A stretch of 64,000 nucleotides of DNA. It comes from Culex pipiens pallens. Lineage: Eukaryota; Arthropoda; Insecta; Diptera; Culicidae. A model generated the notes under the pieces. The model was given only the letters and a program-made list of their open reading frames with translations. It was not told the DNA's origin and did not search any database. Shown one piece after another: positions 31,518 through 44,549 of this stretch. Each line of letters begins with the position of its first letter. Positions within the stretch are counted from its first letter, which is position 1. Both the position numbers and the translations under genes were made by a program. The DNA is taken from the NCBI RefSeq assembly GCF_016801865.2, contig NC_068937.1, positions 71,782,984 to 71,846,983 on the forward strand, in the 5' to 3' direction.

Positions 31518-34500
31518 CCCTGTTTGAAAAATGTCGCACGTCGTACAAGCTGTCGCGCGGTTTTGATTTTACCGTTTCGATATCGATTGGTCGAAAGGAC
31601 GACAAACGTACGACAAACACTCGACATGCCCAACATTGTTTTTTTCCATCGATTTCCCTTCAATTCGACGTCGATTATCAGTTTGACAGTTCTTTTCAGT
31701 TGATCTTGTTCGGACTTGATTGCAACCGAGCCGAACCAGTTGTTGTTGGTTTTAGGCTTGGGAGGATTTTGGACAGTTTAAAGGTAAGTTGTGTTCTAGG
31801 TTGAATTACTTTTTCTACCGGAGTGGGCGAGCGACCGAATCAAAGTGTCTTGTATTCCAGATTTCGGTCTTCGTGGCGGTATAGGAGGGAGAGGAGGAGG
31901 AGGAGGAGGACAGGAAATATGGTTTACTCGGCGGGCCATTCCGGAAGACGGGACGGGAAGGAACCAGTTTGCAATCGAGGAAGCGGTTGGTGAGTCATGT
32001 TTTAGAAACGATGGAGGAGGTGTGCTAGAAGTGCGATTGGACGATCGAAATTAAAAATAGGATGAATGAAACATCGCAAATTCTTAACTTTTCAGTCCAA
32101 TAATTCCAAACTGAAAAATAAAAAATCTAAAATACTAAAGTTTAAAAAAAAAATTCAACGCTGATTTGATTTGATAATTGTAAAATTAAATTATAAAGTT
32201 TTTCTTTCTTATATAAAATTCTAGCATTCCAGGACTTAAGAATGCAAGAATTTGAAAATTCTAAATTTATTTAATTTCTTGATATTGTGGAAATTGTTAA
32301 CATTCTCGAATTTCTTGAATTTATTAATTCTAAAAATTCTCAAAGTCTTCAAATATTTAAAAAAAAATTAAATTCTAAAATATGAAAATTTTAAAATTGA
32401 CAAAAAATTAACTACTAAAATTCCCTAATTCTTAAATACTAAAATTCTTCAATTCATAAATACTTAAAATCTAACATTATAAAGTTCTTAAATTCCTAAA
32501 CCGTTTGTCGGACACGTTGGAATTTCGAATTCGAAAATTCTAAACATTATAAGTTCTAAAATTCCAAAATTGTAAACTCTAAAAATGCTAAAACTTAAAT
32601 AATTTATATTTTTAAATAAAAAAGTACAATTCTAAAAATTATAAAAATTATAAAAATTAAAAAAAATACAAAGTACAAAAATTATACAAAATTAAAAAAC
32701 TACAAAAAAAATTAAGTTCCAAAAATGTTATTAGTTTTTAATTTCTTTTAAATATTTTAAACTTTAAAAAATCTTTAAAAAAATCTAAAAATTCTTGAAT
32801 TTTAAAATTTTAAATTGGAAAAATCTACAATCTATGATTTTTGAAAATTTTAGAATTTTAGAATTTCAGAATTTTAGAATTTTAGAATTTTAGAATTTTA
32901 GAATTTTAGAATTTTAGAATTTTAGAATTTTAGAATTTTAGAATTTTAGAATTTTAGAATTTTAGAATTTTAGAATTTTAGAATTTTAGAATTTTAGAAT
33001 TTTAGAATTTTAGAATTTTAGAATTTTAGAATTTTAGAATTTTAGAATTTTAGAATTTTAGAATTTTAGAATTTTAGAATTTTAGAATTTTAGAATTTTA
33101 GAATTTTAGAATTTTAGAATTTTAGAATTTTAGAATTTTAGAATTTTAGAATTTTAGAATTTTAGAATTTTAGAATTTTAGAATTTTAGAATTTTAGAAT
33201 TTTAGAATTTTAGAATTTTAGAATTTTAGAATTTTAGAATTTTAGAATTTTAGAATTTTAGAATTTTAGAATTTTAGAATTTTAGAATTTTAGAATTTTA
33301 GAATTTTAGAATTTTAGAATTTTAGAATTTTAGAATTTTAGAATTTTAGAATTTTAGAATTTTAGAATTTTAGAATTTTAGAATTTTAGAATTTTAGAAT
33401 TTTAGAATTTTAGAATTTTAGAATTTTAGAATTTTAGAATTTTAGAATTTTAGAATTTTAGAATTTTAGAATTTTAGAATTTTAGAATTTTAGAATTTTA
33501 GAATTTTAGAATTTTAGAATTTTAGAATTTTAGAATTTTAGAATTTTAGAATTTTAGAATTTTAGAATTTTAGAATTTTAGAATTTTAGAATTTTAGAAT
33601 TTTAGAATTTTAGAATTTTAGAATTTTAGAATTTTAGAATTTTAGAATTTTAGAATTTTAGAATTTTAGAATTTTAGAATTTTAGAATTTTAGAATTTTA
33701 GAATTTTAGAATTTTAGAATTTTAGAATTTTAGAATTTTAGAATTTTAGAATTTTAGAATTTTAGAATTTTAGAATTTTAGAATTTTAGAATTTTAGAAT
33801 TTTAGAATTTTAGAATTTTAGAATTTTAGAATTTTAGAATTTTAGAATTTTAGAATTTTAGAATTTTAGAATTTTAGAATTTTAGAATTTTAGAATTTTA
33901 GAATTTTAGAATTTTAGAATTTTAGAATTTTAGAATTTTAGAATTTTAGAATTTTAGAATTTTAGAATTTTAGAATTTTAGAATTTTAGAATTTTAGAAT
34001 TTTAGAATTTTAGAATTTTAGAATTTTAGAATTTTAGAATTTTAGAATTTTAGAATTTTAGAATTTTAGAATTTTAGAATTTTAGAATTTTAGAATTTTA
34101 GAATTTTAGAATTTTAGAATTTTAGAATTTTAGAATTTTAGAATTTTAGAATTTTAGAATTTTAGAATTTTAGAATTTTAGAATTTTAGAATTTTAGAAT
34201 TTTAGAATTTTAGAATTTTAGAATTTTAGAATTTTAGAATTTTAGAATTTTAGAATTTTAGAATTTTAGAATTTTAGAATTTTAGAATTTTAGAATTTTA
34301 GAATTTTAGAATTTTAGAATTTTAGAATTTTAGAATTTTAGAATTTTAGAATTTTAGAATTTTAGAATTTTAGAATTTTAGAATTTTAGAATTTTAGAAT
34401 TTTAGAATTTTAGAATTTTAGAATTTTAGAATTTTAGAATTTTAGAATTTTAGAATTTTAGAATTTTAGAATTTTAGAATTTTAGAATTTTAGAATTTTA

Positions 34501-36320
34501 GAATTTTAGAATTTTAGAATTTTAGAATTTTAGAATTTTAGAATTTTAGAATTTTAGAATTTTAGAATTTTAGAATTTTAGAATTTTAGAATTTTAGAAT
34601 TTTAGAATTTTAGAATTTAGAATTTTAGAATTTTAGAATTTTAGAATTTTAGAATTTTAGAATTTTAGAATTTTAGAATTTTAGAATTTTAGAATTTTAG
34701 AATTTTAGAATTTTAGAATTTTAGAATTTTAGAATTTTAGAATTTTAGAATTTTAGAATTTTAGAATTTTAGAATTTTAGAATTTTAGAATTTTAGAATT
34801 TTAGAATTTTAGAATTTTAGAATTTTAGAATTTTAGAATTTTAGAATTTTAGAATTTTAGAATTTTAGAATTTTAGAATTTTAGAATTTTAGAATTTTAG
34901 AATTTTAGAATTTTAGAATTTTAGAATTTTAGAATTTTAGAATTTTAGAATTTTAGAATTTTAGAATTTTAGAATTTTAGAATTTTAGAATTTTAGAATT
35001 TTAGAATTTTAGAATTTTAGAATTTTAGAATTTTAGAATTTTAGAATTTTAGAATTTTAGAATTTTAGAATTTTAGAATTTTAGAATTTTAGAATTTTAG
35101 AATTTTAGAATTTTAGAATTTTAGAATTTTAGAATTTTAGAATTTTAGAATTTTAGAATTTTAGAATTTTAGAATTTTAGAATTTTAGAATTTTAGAATT
35201 TTAGAATTTTAGAATTTGATGATGAGATGATGATGATGATTTGATTGATGAGATTGGGTCATACAAAAATGCTGAAATTTGTAAACGTTTGATCATTTAT
35301 TTTTTTAGCATTCTCAAATTTGGTACAATTTTTAAATAATAATAATATTTTCAGATTATAAAACTATTTGCAATAATTTGAGTTTTATACGTTTTTAAAT
35401 TATTATTTTTAGTTGTCTTCATTTATAATTGTTTTTAAATGTATAAATTTTGATATTTCTAGATTACTTTTTCAATACAATTAATGCGCCATGGGTTTCC
35501 TATGTACATAGGACCTTTTGTAAAAGTAAGCGAGAATTTATAAATTTAGTTTTTCTTTTACAGTTCAAAAATACATATTTGAAATTTTATTGTCTTGAAA
35601 TTTTATTATTATTATTATTGAAATCAGAATATAATTTATAAATTCTTGCCAATTGTTGACTGATGATATATTTTTTTCAGGCAACAAATATTGTCCAATC
35701 TGATCCTGCCGGAAACGTGTCGTAGAACCCACGGAAGCAGCCACGTTTTCTCGGACTAGTACTCCACAAACCCACGTTGTCTCGTACTCCGGTAAACATC
35801 AATCCGTCGGAGATCCAAGATTGGCGTCGCATCCGGGTTTTGATCAGCTCGTCGAGGAGCAAAAGTTCAACACGACTAAGATGCTGCCGCCTCAGAAGAA
35901 CACCAACATCCAAGCCGGAAGATGCGGTCAAGGCAAATCTCGAAGGAAGCCAAGTTGGAGAAAAATCAGCAATCCGCAAGTGAAATTAGGTGAACAAGTG
36001 AATATTTTTGTAAATTTTTTACAGCTTGAATAAATAAAAATCAAACAAAACAAAAGTTTTTTCAACTGCAGCATAACCTAAAAATCCGAAATGACAGCAT
36101 ACGACATTAGCACGACATTCTAAATAACAAAACCGTGCGACGTCGGTCGAATGTCGTACGACAATGTCGTACAATTTCGATCATCGATCGCACGACAAAT
36201 ACGACATTTTGGTGCAAAAACGTATGACATTCGCGCGAAAGTCGCACGACATTGTCGTGCGACGTCGTACAATTGCACGGGCGACAAACGACGGACGTCT
36301 GACGGACTTTTCAGTCAGGG
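31518..36320 (+). mobile_element. CCCTG-ended TIR element E2 (nested in E1)
   Basis: Same termini as E1 (CCCTGTTTGAAAAATG... / ...TTTTCAGTCAGGG), flanked by AA (31516-31517, 36321-36322). Contains the conserved left block with a mini-intron (about 31790-31860) and LRGG...GGGG (31865-31905), then AT-rich DNA, the 2.4-kb (TTTTAGAA)n array, a right exon-like block (35690-35990, with LVEEQKF) and the CGAC-rich end (36080-36310). The ~300-bp right-hand termini of E1 and E2 are about 90% alike by eye. Confidence 0.6.
32848..35217 (+). repeat. (TTTTAGAA)n array, ~2.37 kb
   Basis: About 296 nearly perfect copies of one 8-bp unit. The only irregularities I see are a gaatttcag variant near 32864 and a single-base loss near 34617, where the register shifts by one. 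The flanks (30595-30840 in E1; 32100-32845) hold imperfect ttctaaaa/ttttagaa runs, the likely seed. It ends in a (GATGAT)n tract (35218-35245), then AT-rich DNA to about 35690. Confidence 0.97.
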
Positions 36321-38087
36321 AAGCTGTGCCCAGTTAAAGAAACGCATCCGGGACATGTAAGGCTACGACCGTTACCGGGCTGGAAGAATGAAAGAAAGCG
36401 GCATAAGGCCGGTTTTGAGTGTATTCTTTTAATTCTTGATATTTGTAAATTTCAAAAATATCAAACATTAAATTTCATTTTTAAATTATTCAGATATTTT
36501 GAATTTTTACGATTAATTTAAACATTCGAACATTTCAAAATTATTTAAAGTCTTTTAAGTTCTTAGCTTCTTCAAAGCATGAAGACCCCAAGTCTTCAGA
36601 AACACATGCATTTTAATTTAAAAAAATCAAAAATATTTAAACAGGTCCAGATGGGGTTTCTCCATGAAACTTGCGTTAATGTTGATTTTTAATTTGAAAT
36701 TTAAAATGTTAGAATATTTTGTTGTCTTAAATTTGCTTTAATCTTTATTTTCTGAATAAAATAAGGTTTAATTAACTACTTTTTTAATTAATTTGTTTTC
36801 AAAATTTTACATTGAAAGTTAAACTTTTGAATATTCCACAATTAATTATTTTATGAATTTTCACAGATTTTTTGAGTATGATATCTGTCATGAGATTCCC
36901 TTTGTTTCAACAACAAAACTCTAGATATGATTTGGATATGATTATTCAGCCGAATGACGTTATCTTTTTTCAGGTAACCAGGTGTTGTTCCACGCAGCTT
37001 GTTGAACGGAAGCTGTAACGACCGCAAAAACACCTGCTCCAGAAGTTCGTAAACCGACGTTGTCCCGTACTCCGGTGGCCATTAATCCATGGGACATAAA
37101 CGGTGGCGCCGCACCCCGCCGTATCTGCGGCTAGTCGAGGAGCAATAGTCCTTCTTGATCAAGATGCTGTCCCGCACGCTGGCGTCGGCTCGAAAAGATG
37201 GCTGACAAAATCCGGACCCGGAAGACAACGCCAAAAAATTCCGGCCAAGATGCCGAGCGACGAGGAGAACTGGAAGACCAACCGGAAGACGACACCAAGA
37301 TGTACGTGAAGATCCGCGACACAACAAGTATAATGAAATAATTGATTTTTTACTGTGGGGAAATGTGCAAATTACATGAAAAAATAAAATAAATTAAAAA
37401 TAAACAATCATCTATTTTTTAACTGCAACATAACCTAAAAACCTGAAAAAACAGCACACGACAAAGGCACGACAACCTAAATAACAAAACCGTGCGACGT
37501 CGGTCGAATGTCGTACGACAATGTCGAACAATTTCGATGATCGATCGCACGACAAATACGACATTTTGGTGCAAAAACGTATGACATTCGTGCGAATGTC
37601 GCACGACATTGTCGTGCGACGTCGTACGGTTGCACGGACGACAAACGACGGACGTCCGACGGACTTTTCAGTCAGGGTAATGGTGTATGTCGGATCCTGT
37701 CTCGAAACGAAACGAAACTATTGGCACTACGCCCCCCGGGGCATGGCCTTCCTCTAACGTGGGATTTCTGCTCCAGCGCCTCTGACGAGACAGGAGAAAC
37801 CGGGACCGATGTTTTACTTCACCATCCGATAGAAGCTCAGTGGATAAGTCTGTCTCATGAACGCTCATATCCAATATTGGAACCCGGAAAGCGGTTCGTA
37901 AGAACCTGGAGCCTAGCCTGGAGCTTACTTTCCCACATTGACTGGGCAGCCCGCCGGCGGTTCGCTGGCGGACCGCCAAACCGCTCTGGCGATCCGCCAG
38001 CGTTTGATTTGGCGGACCACGGGCGACCCGCTGGCGGATAAAATTTGCAACAATTTGGCGCACGATCAGTTTTTTTTATCGTGACGT

Positions 38088-38800
38088 TGGTCCGCCAGCG
38101 ACTCGCCCCGGGGTCGCCCAGGTTTGCCTTGAAATGTTTCACCCGCCGTTCATCCGCCCCACATACGCCGTTTTGTATGGTTCAACCGCCCCTATAGGAT
38201 GGTCCGCCAGCGGGTCGCCCTCGATACGCCTCCCATATAAAAGTTCATCCGTCTAAAAAGCCCCAACCGCCGTGGCTCGCCCTCGACCCGCCTTTCATAT
38301 ACGGTTCGGCCGCCCCTGTAAGATGGTCCGCCAGCGGGTCGCCCTCGATACGCCTCCCATATAAAAGTTCATCCGCCTAAAAGCCCCAACCGCCGTGGCT
38401 CGCCCTCGACCCGCCTTTCATATACGGTTCGGCCGCCCCTGTAAGATGGTCCGCCAGCGGGTCGCCCCCGATCCGCCCCCTATATAAAGTTCATCCGCCT
38501 AAAAAGCCCCAACCGCCTTGGCTCGCCCTTGATGCGCCTTTCATATACAGTTCGGCCGTCCCTGTAAGATGGTCCGCCAGCGGGTCGCCCCCAATCAGTC
38601 CCCTATATAAAGTTCAACCGCCTTGACTTGCCCTTGATGCGCCTCTCATATACGGTTCAGCCGCCCCTGTAGGTTGGTTCGCCAGCGGGTCGCCCTTGAT
38701 ACGCCCCCCATATAAAATTCATCCGCCCAAAAAGCCCCAACCGCCTTGGCTCGCCCTTGATGCGCCTTTCATACATATTTCATCCGCCCAAGCAGAATAC
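38088..38800 (+). repeat. ~123-bp GC-rich tandem array
   Basis: Unit GGTCCGCCAGCGGGTCGCCC... recurs at about 38088, 38201, 38325, 38448, 38571 and 38676 (spacing ~105-124 bp). Each unit contains CGCCTnnCATATAnAA and AACCGCC words. The upstream 37940-38060 is a diverged start. From 38800 to 39900 I see only AT-rich DNA; at 39935-39978 is a hairpin gggtctgatcg...cgatcagacc. Confidence 0.8.
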
Positions 38801-40419
38801 CCGTTCAGGTTCCTTCAGGATTCTGATAGTGTTTTTTCAAGTTCATCTAAAACTGAAAAAAACACAAAGTGCTTTATATAGAATTGCAGATCTTTGTAGA
38901 TTCTTGTGTGCTGAAATTTAGAAATAAAACAAATATATGAAAAAAAACATAATTTTCAACATAATGTTGTTCTCAATACATATTACGTGCGTTGTTAGTT
39001 CACTGAGGTGAAATGATGAAAAAAATAAAGAAACATAATAATATATTGATAAGCAAACTTATTGCGAAGATTTTTCATTTCCTGGAAATAAAAATAATTC
39101 TTAAACTAATTCTTAAAAACTAAATTATTTAAAATGTTCATGTATTATTGGTACTTACATATAAACAGGCAACGTATTGAATGTTAACAATTCATACTCT
39201 AATCTAATCAAACACAAGCGCAGCTAATCCGAAGAAAGTATCCTAGTAGATTACACCCCATGTTCATTCTTGTCATTCAATTTGATCATATATTGTATGG
39301 GGGAATGGTAGATATGAATATAAAAATAAATCTTACAGTGAAAAGATAAATACAAATAAGCAGTAATTTTAAAGATGATTCCGGGAAGCTGCAAAACAAA
39401 CAACTATAATTAAAAAGACAAATGCTCCAGATGGTTCCATTGCTGAAAGAAAAGGAATAGTATAAGGAAGGATATAAACATTTAAATAAATCATCTAGTG
39501 AATAGATAAATGTAGGCATTAAAATTGAAGAAGATTCCCGGAAGCTGGAAGAAAGATAATTATATTTTAAAGAAAAATTCTTCAGGTTGCTATTTCAGTA
39601 ACTGTCGTTAGCTTGGTCGTTAGTTCATGAAATTTGATTATATATGGTATGGAGGAATGGTAGAAAAAAGGACAAGGAATAGGTATGATATAAACATTCA
39701 AATAAATCAAATGAAGAATAGATAAATACATATAAGCAGTTCATTTATAAATGATCCAGGAAGCTGTTCAAAAAATTAAACACAATTTTAAATGATACTG
39801 TTGCCACTGAACTGATAATTGAAAATAATTGAAATTACTTCCTACCAACGTCCTGCATCATGCACACCTAAAAAACGTCAAACAAAAGAAAGACAAAAAT
39901 CGCTGCTGCACCACTACCCAGTAAGAAATACGGGGCCGATCGGGTCTGATCGTCAGAGCGACGATCAGACCTACCGGGGCCGATGCGGGTCTGATTTTGA
40001 GACACGCATCAGACCCGAATCAAGGTATTTTGCACCCGAAACCTCAACCTGTCAAGGTTGTTCGAACATCGCAAGAGGCCTACGTGCGGGGGCGATGTAA
40101 GGGCGACGTAAAGGTGAAAAATCGGACGCGCATCAAGCTCTTTTTTTTATGGTTCTTCTTCTTCTTTTTCCGTCATCTGTCATCAGGGGTTTGTTTTGAT
40201 TGAAAGAATTTCTATTTTTTGATCCGATTATTTTGCGTGTTTGCACTTTATTAATCAAATTATATCGTTTATATTAAATTCTGCGTACAATCAATCTTTT
40301 TTCACTTGTTTTGCTGCTTTTGATAGTCCGGAGCAAGGAAGAGCGGGAGCTGGTCCAGTTTGGTAGAGCTTTTCCGTTCACTTTCAATCTTCCGGCGACT
40401 TATTGACCGGGTTCGTTTT

Positions 40420-41360
40420 CACCGGTCACATCCAGTACGGTAGACTGCAGCGGTTCCACCTAGTTCCCCACAGGACGGCGACCGTCGCCGAGCCTGATCC
40501 ATCCAGCGATGTTCCGAGGGAACTTGCAGTTGGTGATTGTCCGACGAATCTATTCTTGAGCCATAGCCGTCCCTGGTCCCTGGCAGTTCCGGATTGTATG
40601 ACCCTATTTAATGAGGAAAAATAAACAATTAGTGATCCGAAGGAAGCAAATATTACAAATAAATCACCCTATTTTGAACGAGAAAAGGCCAGGATCGTGG
40701 ACCGGATTCGCTTGAACTTGACCTGGCGTATTTGTGCAGGTTCGTTCCAGGTCACTTGCAAGGCGGTGACCGTCTACCGAGCCTGATCCACGCATCGACG
40801 TTTAAGGGAACATGCAGGGCCATAAAGGTCGAGCCTATTTCGTCCAGCATCGTTCCGAGGGCACGTGCAGGTTGGTGACCGCCCGGCAAGTCTGTTAATT
40901 TACTTGGGGGCATCGAGGTCCATTTCCGTTCCGCACCGCGTGCCATTCCGGATTGCATGAACCTATTTAGAAAAGAAAAAAAAAAAACAATTAGTGAACC
41001 AAATCATGCAAATGTTCCAAATAAATTTCCGAAATTTGAGAACCAACAGGCCACCCGCCGTTTCGAGGACAGCGTTGTTCCGAAGACACTTTCAGGGCCA
41101 TGACCGAGCTAATTCCGTGCAGCGTTGCTCTCGTCGTCGGCATGGCCGTTCGAGTGGCATTTCCGGATAGCTTCCGGAGCAGCTGGAGCAATGTTCCAGG
41201 AACGTCTTGGGGGAATCTTGAGGAAAAAAAACTTCTAGGAACACGGTTCCGGAGATTCTTCGTTAACCTTGTGGCTGGATGTCGGACTTTTTGGTATGCT
41301 ACGGTACATAAACTGTTGGGGTCGTTGAAAACACGACCTGTTCAAACGGCAGCTTTCGGT
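40420..41360 (+). repeat. Imperfect ~300-bp tandem units next to the gap
   Basis: Three related blocks (about 40420-40690, 40725-41040, 41085-41360) share gttccgaggg-a-cttgcag, ggtgaccg-c, attccggat-g and aaacaattagtga words. The array runs into the N gap, so unit number and length are probably under-represented. I do not recognise a coding function. Confidence 0.5.
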
Positions 41361-41460
41361 NNNNNNNNNNNNNNNNNNNNNNNNNNNNNNNNNNNNNNNN
41401 NNNNNNNNNNNNNNNNNNNNNNNNNNNNNNNNNNNNNNNNNNNNNNNNNNNNNNNNNNNN
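41361..41460. other. Assembly gap (100 N)
   Basis: Exactly 100 N, the usual placeholder for a gap of unknown size. It abuts the 40.4-41.4 kb repeats and lies inside the proposed ARMH3 intron. Confidence 1.
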
Positions 41461-42582
41461 TGCCCGGTAATGGTTGGGAGAATTCTGCTACTTTTCAGGA
41501 AATCCACAATTTTTTTTTATAGGCGTTGGCTTCACCATCACTATTTTTGTACTTCACTATTTATTATTATTTCACCGTTGGCAGCATTTTTTTGCTAGTT
41601 TTTCCGCTATTAAACAACTTTTTAGTTGGTTGTTGTCCAACTGTATTGGTTTCTTTGATTTTAGCGTTGATTGAAGTTTCCGTAAATTGTTTGTTAGATT
41701 GTTTTTCGTCATTTTCTGCGCGCACTTTCTATAACACTTTTCACTGAACTTTTTTGCATTTTTCGCTTTCGGTGTCTCGGTTGAGATATTACAGCACCAA
41801 AAAGCAGCGAAACGGCACTCGGACCAAACAAGGTGCAACACTTGGAGGACCAGATTGAATATTGTTTTCTATCCGATAAAATAAAAAATGCAAATATCAA
41901 TAAATAATGACTATTATTATAACAATTAAACATTTTGTTAATTCAATTGAAAGATTAACCTTATTTTGGTGTTTTTCGGGTGAGTGTGTGCGTGTACGCG
42001 TGCGTCTGCGGCTGGCTCTGGTTGCTTCGATGACAACCAGTTCGCCAGTTCGATTTGGAGCGTCGATCCGTCGGGTCGTTTGATTTTTTCGCGTTCGTCG
42101 TTGGAATATTTTGGTGTTTTTCGGGATCGTATGGATTCCAAAGACAAGCAGACACTGAATTGGTGAGCTCGTTCATTCTACTCGAATGATTCTTGAAATA
42201 TGTTTAAGTCTATCTTATCTACGTTTCGTTCAGCCTATTAAATTTAGTTAGGGCAGCGAATGACCAAGAAGGTTAAAGCTGCCAGAAATAAATGAATTAA
42301 CAACAACAACAACAAATTTAATTTTCTACACGGATAGATGTTGTAGTTGATATGTCGCGATCGTTTTTCTAGTTTGTCGAGATACACATTACAGCCGGGT
42401 TTCTTTGTTTTATGCAAGCTTCCCTGCACCTTGCGGTACACGCGGTTCACTTGTACCTCGGATTTGCTTTGCGCCTGCTTTGTTCGGTTTACACCCGTAC
42501 CCGACTCACACGAACCGAGGGTACATATTTTGGTTCATCGTACCAGCGCACCACGACACTCTCGGTTCGCCGCGTCGGTTTT

Positions 42583-42748
42583 GTGTCTGGCACTCACCCA
42601 TGGCATGAACCCGTTATATGAGCCAAGGTGTTTCACTCGTTACGAGCCGAGGTACGTGCCGTGGTACGCGCTGGCGGTACAAAACGGGTTCAATACCACG
42701 ACACGTACTACGGCACGCTGGGTTCATGCCATGGGTGAGTGCCAGACA
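42583..42748. repeat. Inverted repeat, ~30-bp perfect arms
   Basis: gtctggcactcacccatggc at 42583 and its complement ending 42747 enclose ~105 bp rich in CGAGG/GTAC words. The left flank 42420-42580 has more of the same words (ggtac, ttcgccg). The 41461-42400 stretch before it is AT-rich without a recognised gene. Confidence 0.7.
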
Positions 42749-42830
42749 TATTTAAATCCTTCAGGCAGGAAAACGAAGTCTTGCTTTGGAGAGCCAAAAA
42801 ATATCAGGTAAAGAAAACTAGAGGAATACT

Positions 42831-42905
42831 GGAATCGAACTCATGACAGGTAAGGTGCAGACACCATTTTAGCTACCCGTTTACCAACTGAGCTATCAAC
42901 GCTTG
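42831..42905 (-). repeat. tRNA-derived (SINE-like) sequence
   Basis: Minus strand: GCGTTGATAGCTCAGTTGGT (A-box region) and GAGTTCGATTCC (B-box), with a longer than normal middle (about 40 nt between arms). Acceptor pairing is poor. After it, 42906-44370 has AT-rich repeats: 'ttggtattnnnaccaatg' inverted words (43530-43660) and CAACAAAA-rich DNA (43770-43945). Confidence 0.5.
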
Positions 42906-44370
42906 TTGAAAACGAGCTGCTGCTGCATCAACATGTTTTAGCTGCAGGCAAAAATATCAGGAAATTCAAAGAAAGAGAAACAAACTAAACCAGAACGAGG
43001 GAACGTGGGATATTCGAGGATGCATGATTCCAGCTGAATAGGATTCAACACAAATCCAATATTAAAAGGATTTTAGAACGAAGTTCGAATACCACATGCA
43101 TACCAACATTTTGGTATTGAAAGAGTTATTTTATCAAATAATCAGAGATTGACATTATTTTTTTGAGTTTATCGATTTTGACGAAAAAGGCAAACAATGT
43201 TAAGTAAAATCCATTATAATATTTTAAATTTTTCACGTTTAACCTATTGTTTTTCTTATCATTTTCAAATGTATCAGCATACTTTTAAGAATGTTTAACA
43301 TCATTTCAAATAGATTTTTTATTGAATCTCCATTATTTTATAATATTTTTATTTAAAATATCTTTATAATACCAATGAATGGTATTCCCTAATTTATAAA
43401 GATCATTAAATGACTTTTTGAGACCAAAATAAAATAGTTGGCTTTAATTTGGAGTAGATTTGCGTTTTTAAGTATGTAAGTAAGAAACAGTATGTCAAAA
43501 TTCGACATTTTCCTAAAATTTGCCCAATAACAAAACAATACCAAAATTTGGTATAATACCAATGATTGGTATTAATTTACACATTAGACATTTTTTCAAG
43601 GGCTCTCGAAAACCAAAACTTGGTATTGATACCATTGAATGGTATTATTTTGCATTTCCCTTGTTATTTACCCATGCTCGGGGGAGAAGGACAACCATGG
43701 GTGGTCTCTCATGCTCATGCTCATGCTCAATTGAAAGACTGACCTTATTTTGAAAAAAAATCAGGTTTGTTTCAACAAAAAAACGACGTTGCATCAACAA
43801 AAATCTGATCTGATCTGTTAAATTTTGATCAACAAAAAACAGCTTAGATGTAACAAAAAAAACCGATTTGAAACAACAAAACTTGAGAGTTGATTCAATG
43901 CAAAAATTTTGTTGATTATATTCAACAAAATATTTTGTTGAATCAAACCTCGTACAGATACCTACGTACAGATTCTACAAAACATTTTTCCGCGTGAACA
44001 TACTCGGATTTTTTTTTTGTCTGTAGGCAGATACTGCTGATACTGCTCTCCCTCTCTCTTTTCAAAATATATTGGATTGAATTTTCAAACGCGCCTTTCG
44101 ATGCCCCTGATTTTTGTTTGGATATTATTATTTATCTTTATTATATCGAGAAATTAAAAGTGAGAGTGTGTGTGTGCAACATGGAGTTAAACTTTTCGAA
44201 ATGCAATGGTAAACTTCATAGTAACTTCACAGAAATTTATACTCCATGTTGCAGATTTGACAGCTCGATAGCCTTTTAGTCCATTGAAGGCTAGGCTAGT
44301 TGATATTGGGATAAATAATATTGAGATAAATTTTGCAATGGCCTTAATGAAACTAAATTATTCATTCCAG

Positions 44371-44484
44371 ATACAAGCAATGGCTCTACGATACACGTTA
44401 ATGGAAACTAACGAATTTAAAGAAGATGCATTTAAAGTCACGAGTTCGCTTATAAATATTTTGTCAATTGTTAAGCACTTCCAA
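44371..44484 (+). CDS. ARMH3: Penultimate exon of the ARMH3 homologue
   Basis: A 114-nt exon (38 codons, phase 0/0). The acceptor attattcattccag ends at 44370 and the donor gtaagc begins at 44485. It encodes IQAMALRYTLMETNEFKEDA and FKVTSSLINILSIVKHFQ, corresponding to the LYSMVLRLS...SLVNIRAIINHF segment of vertebrate ARMH3. It is followed by a short 65-nt intron and the last exon. The 34.9 kb upstream to the exon at 9227-9459 would be intron plus one unseen exon. Confidence 0.78.
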
Positions 44485-44549
44485 GTAAGCATTATTTGTT
44501 GTTTAATATTTTTTGCATTCTATTTACTATTTTTACCGTTTTCTTTCAG

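Larger units (their letters stand above)
29006..37677 (+). mobile_element. CCCTG-ended TIR element E1 (outer)
   Basis: Left end CCCTGTTTGAAAAATGTCGC, right end ...GACGGACTTTTCAGTCAGGG, whose complement starts CCCTGACTGAAAAGTCC. The shared terminus is CCCTGnnTGAAAA. It is flanked by TA on both sides (29004-29005, 37678-37679). E2 (31518-36320) lies inside it, leaving ~3.9 kb. The left end has an exon-like block, a gtaag...ttccag mini-intron (29279-29359) and a Gly-rich LRGGGGGG block. The right end has a second exon-like block (36960-37320) and dense CGAC/GTCG motifs (37440-37640). No transposase was recognised. The 29500-30890 interior is AT-rich with ttctaaaa runs (30595-30840). Confidence 0.6.
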
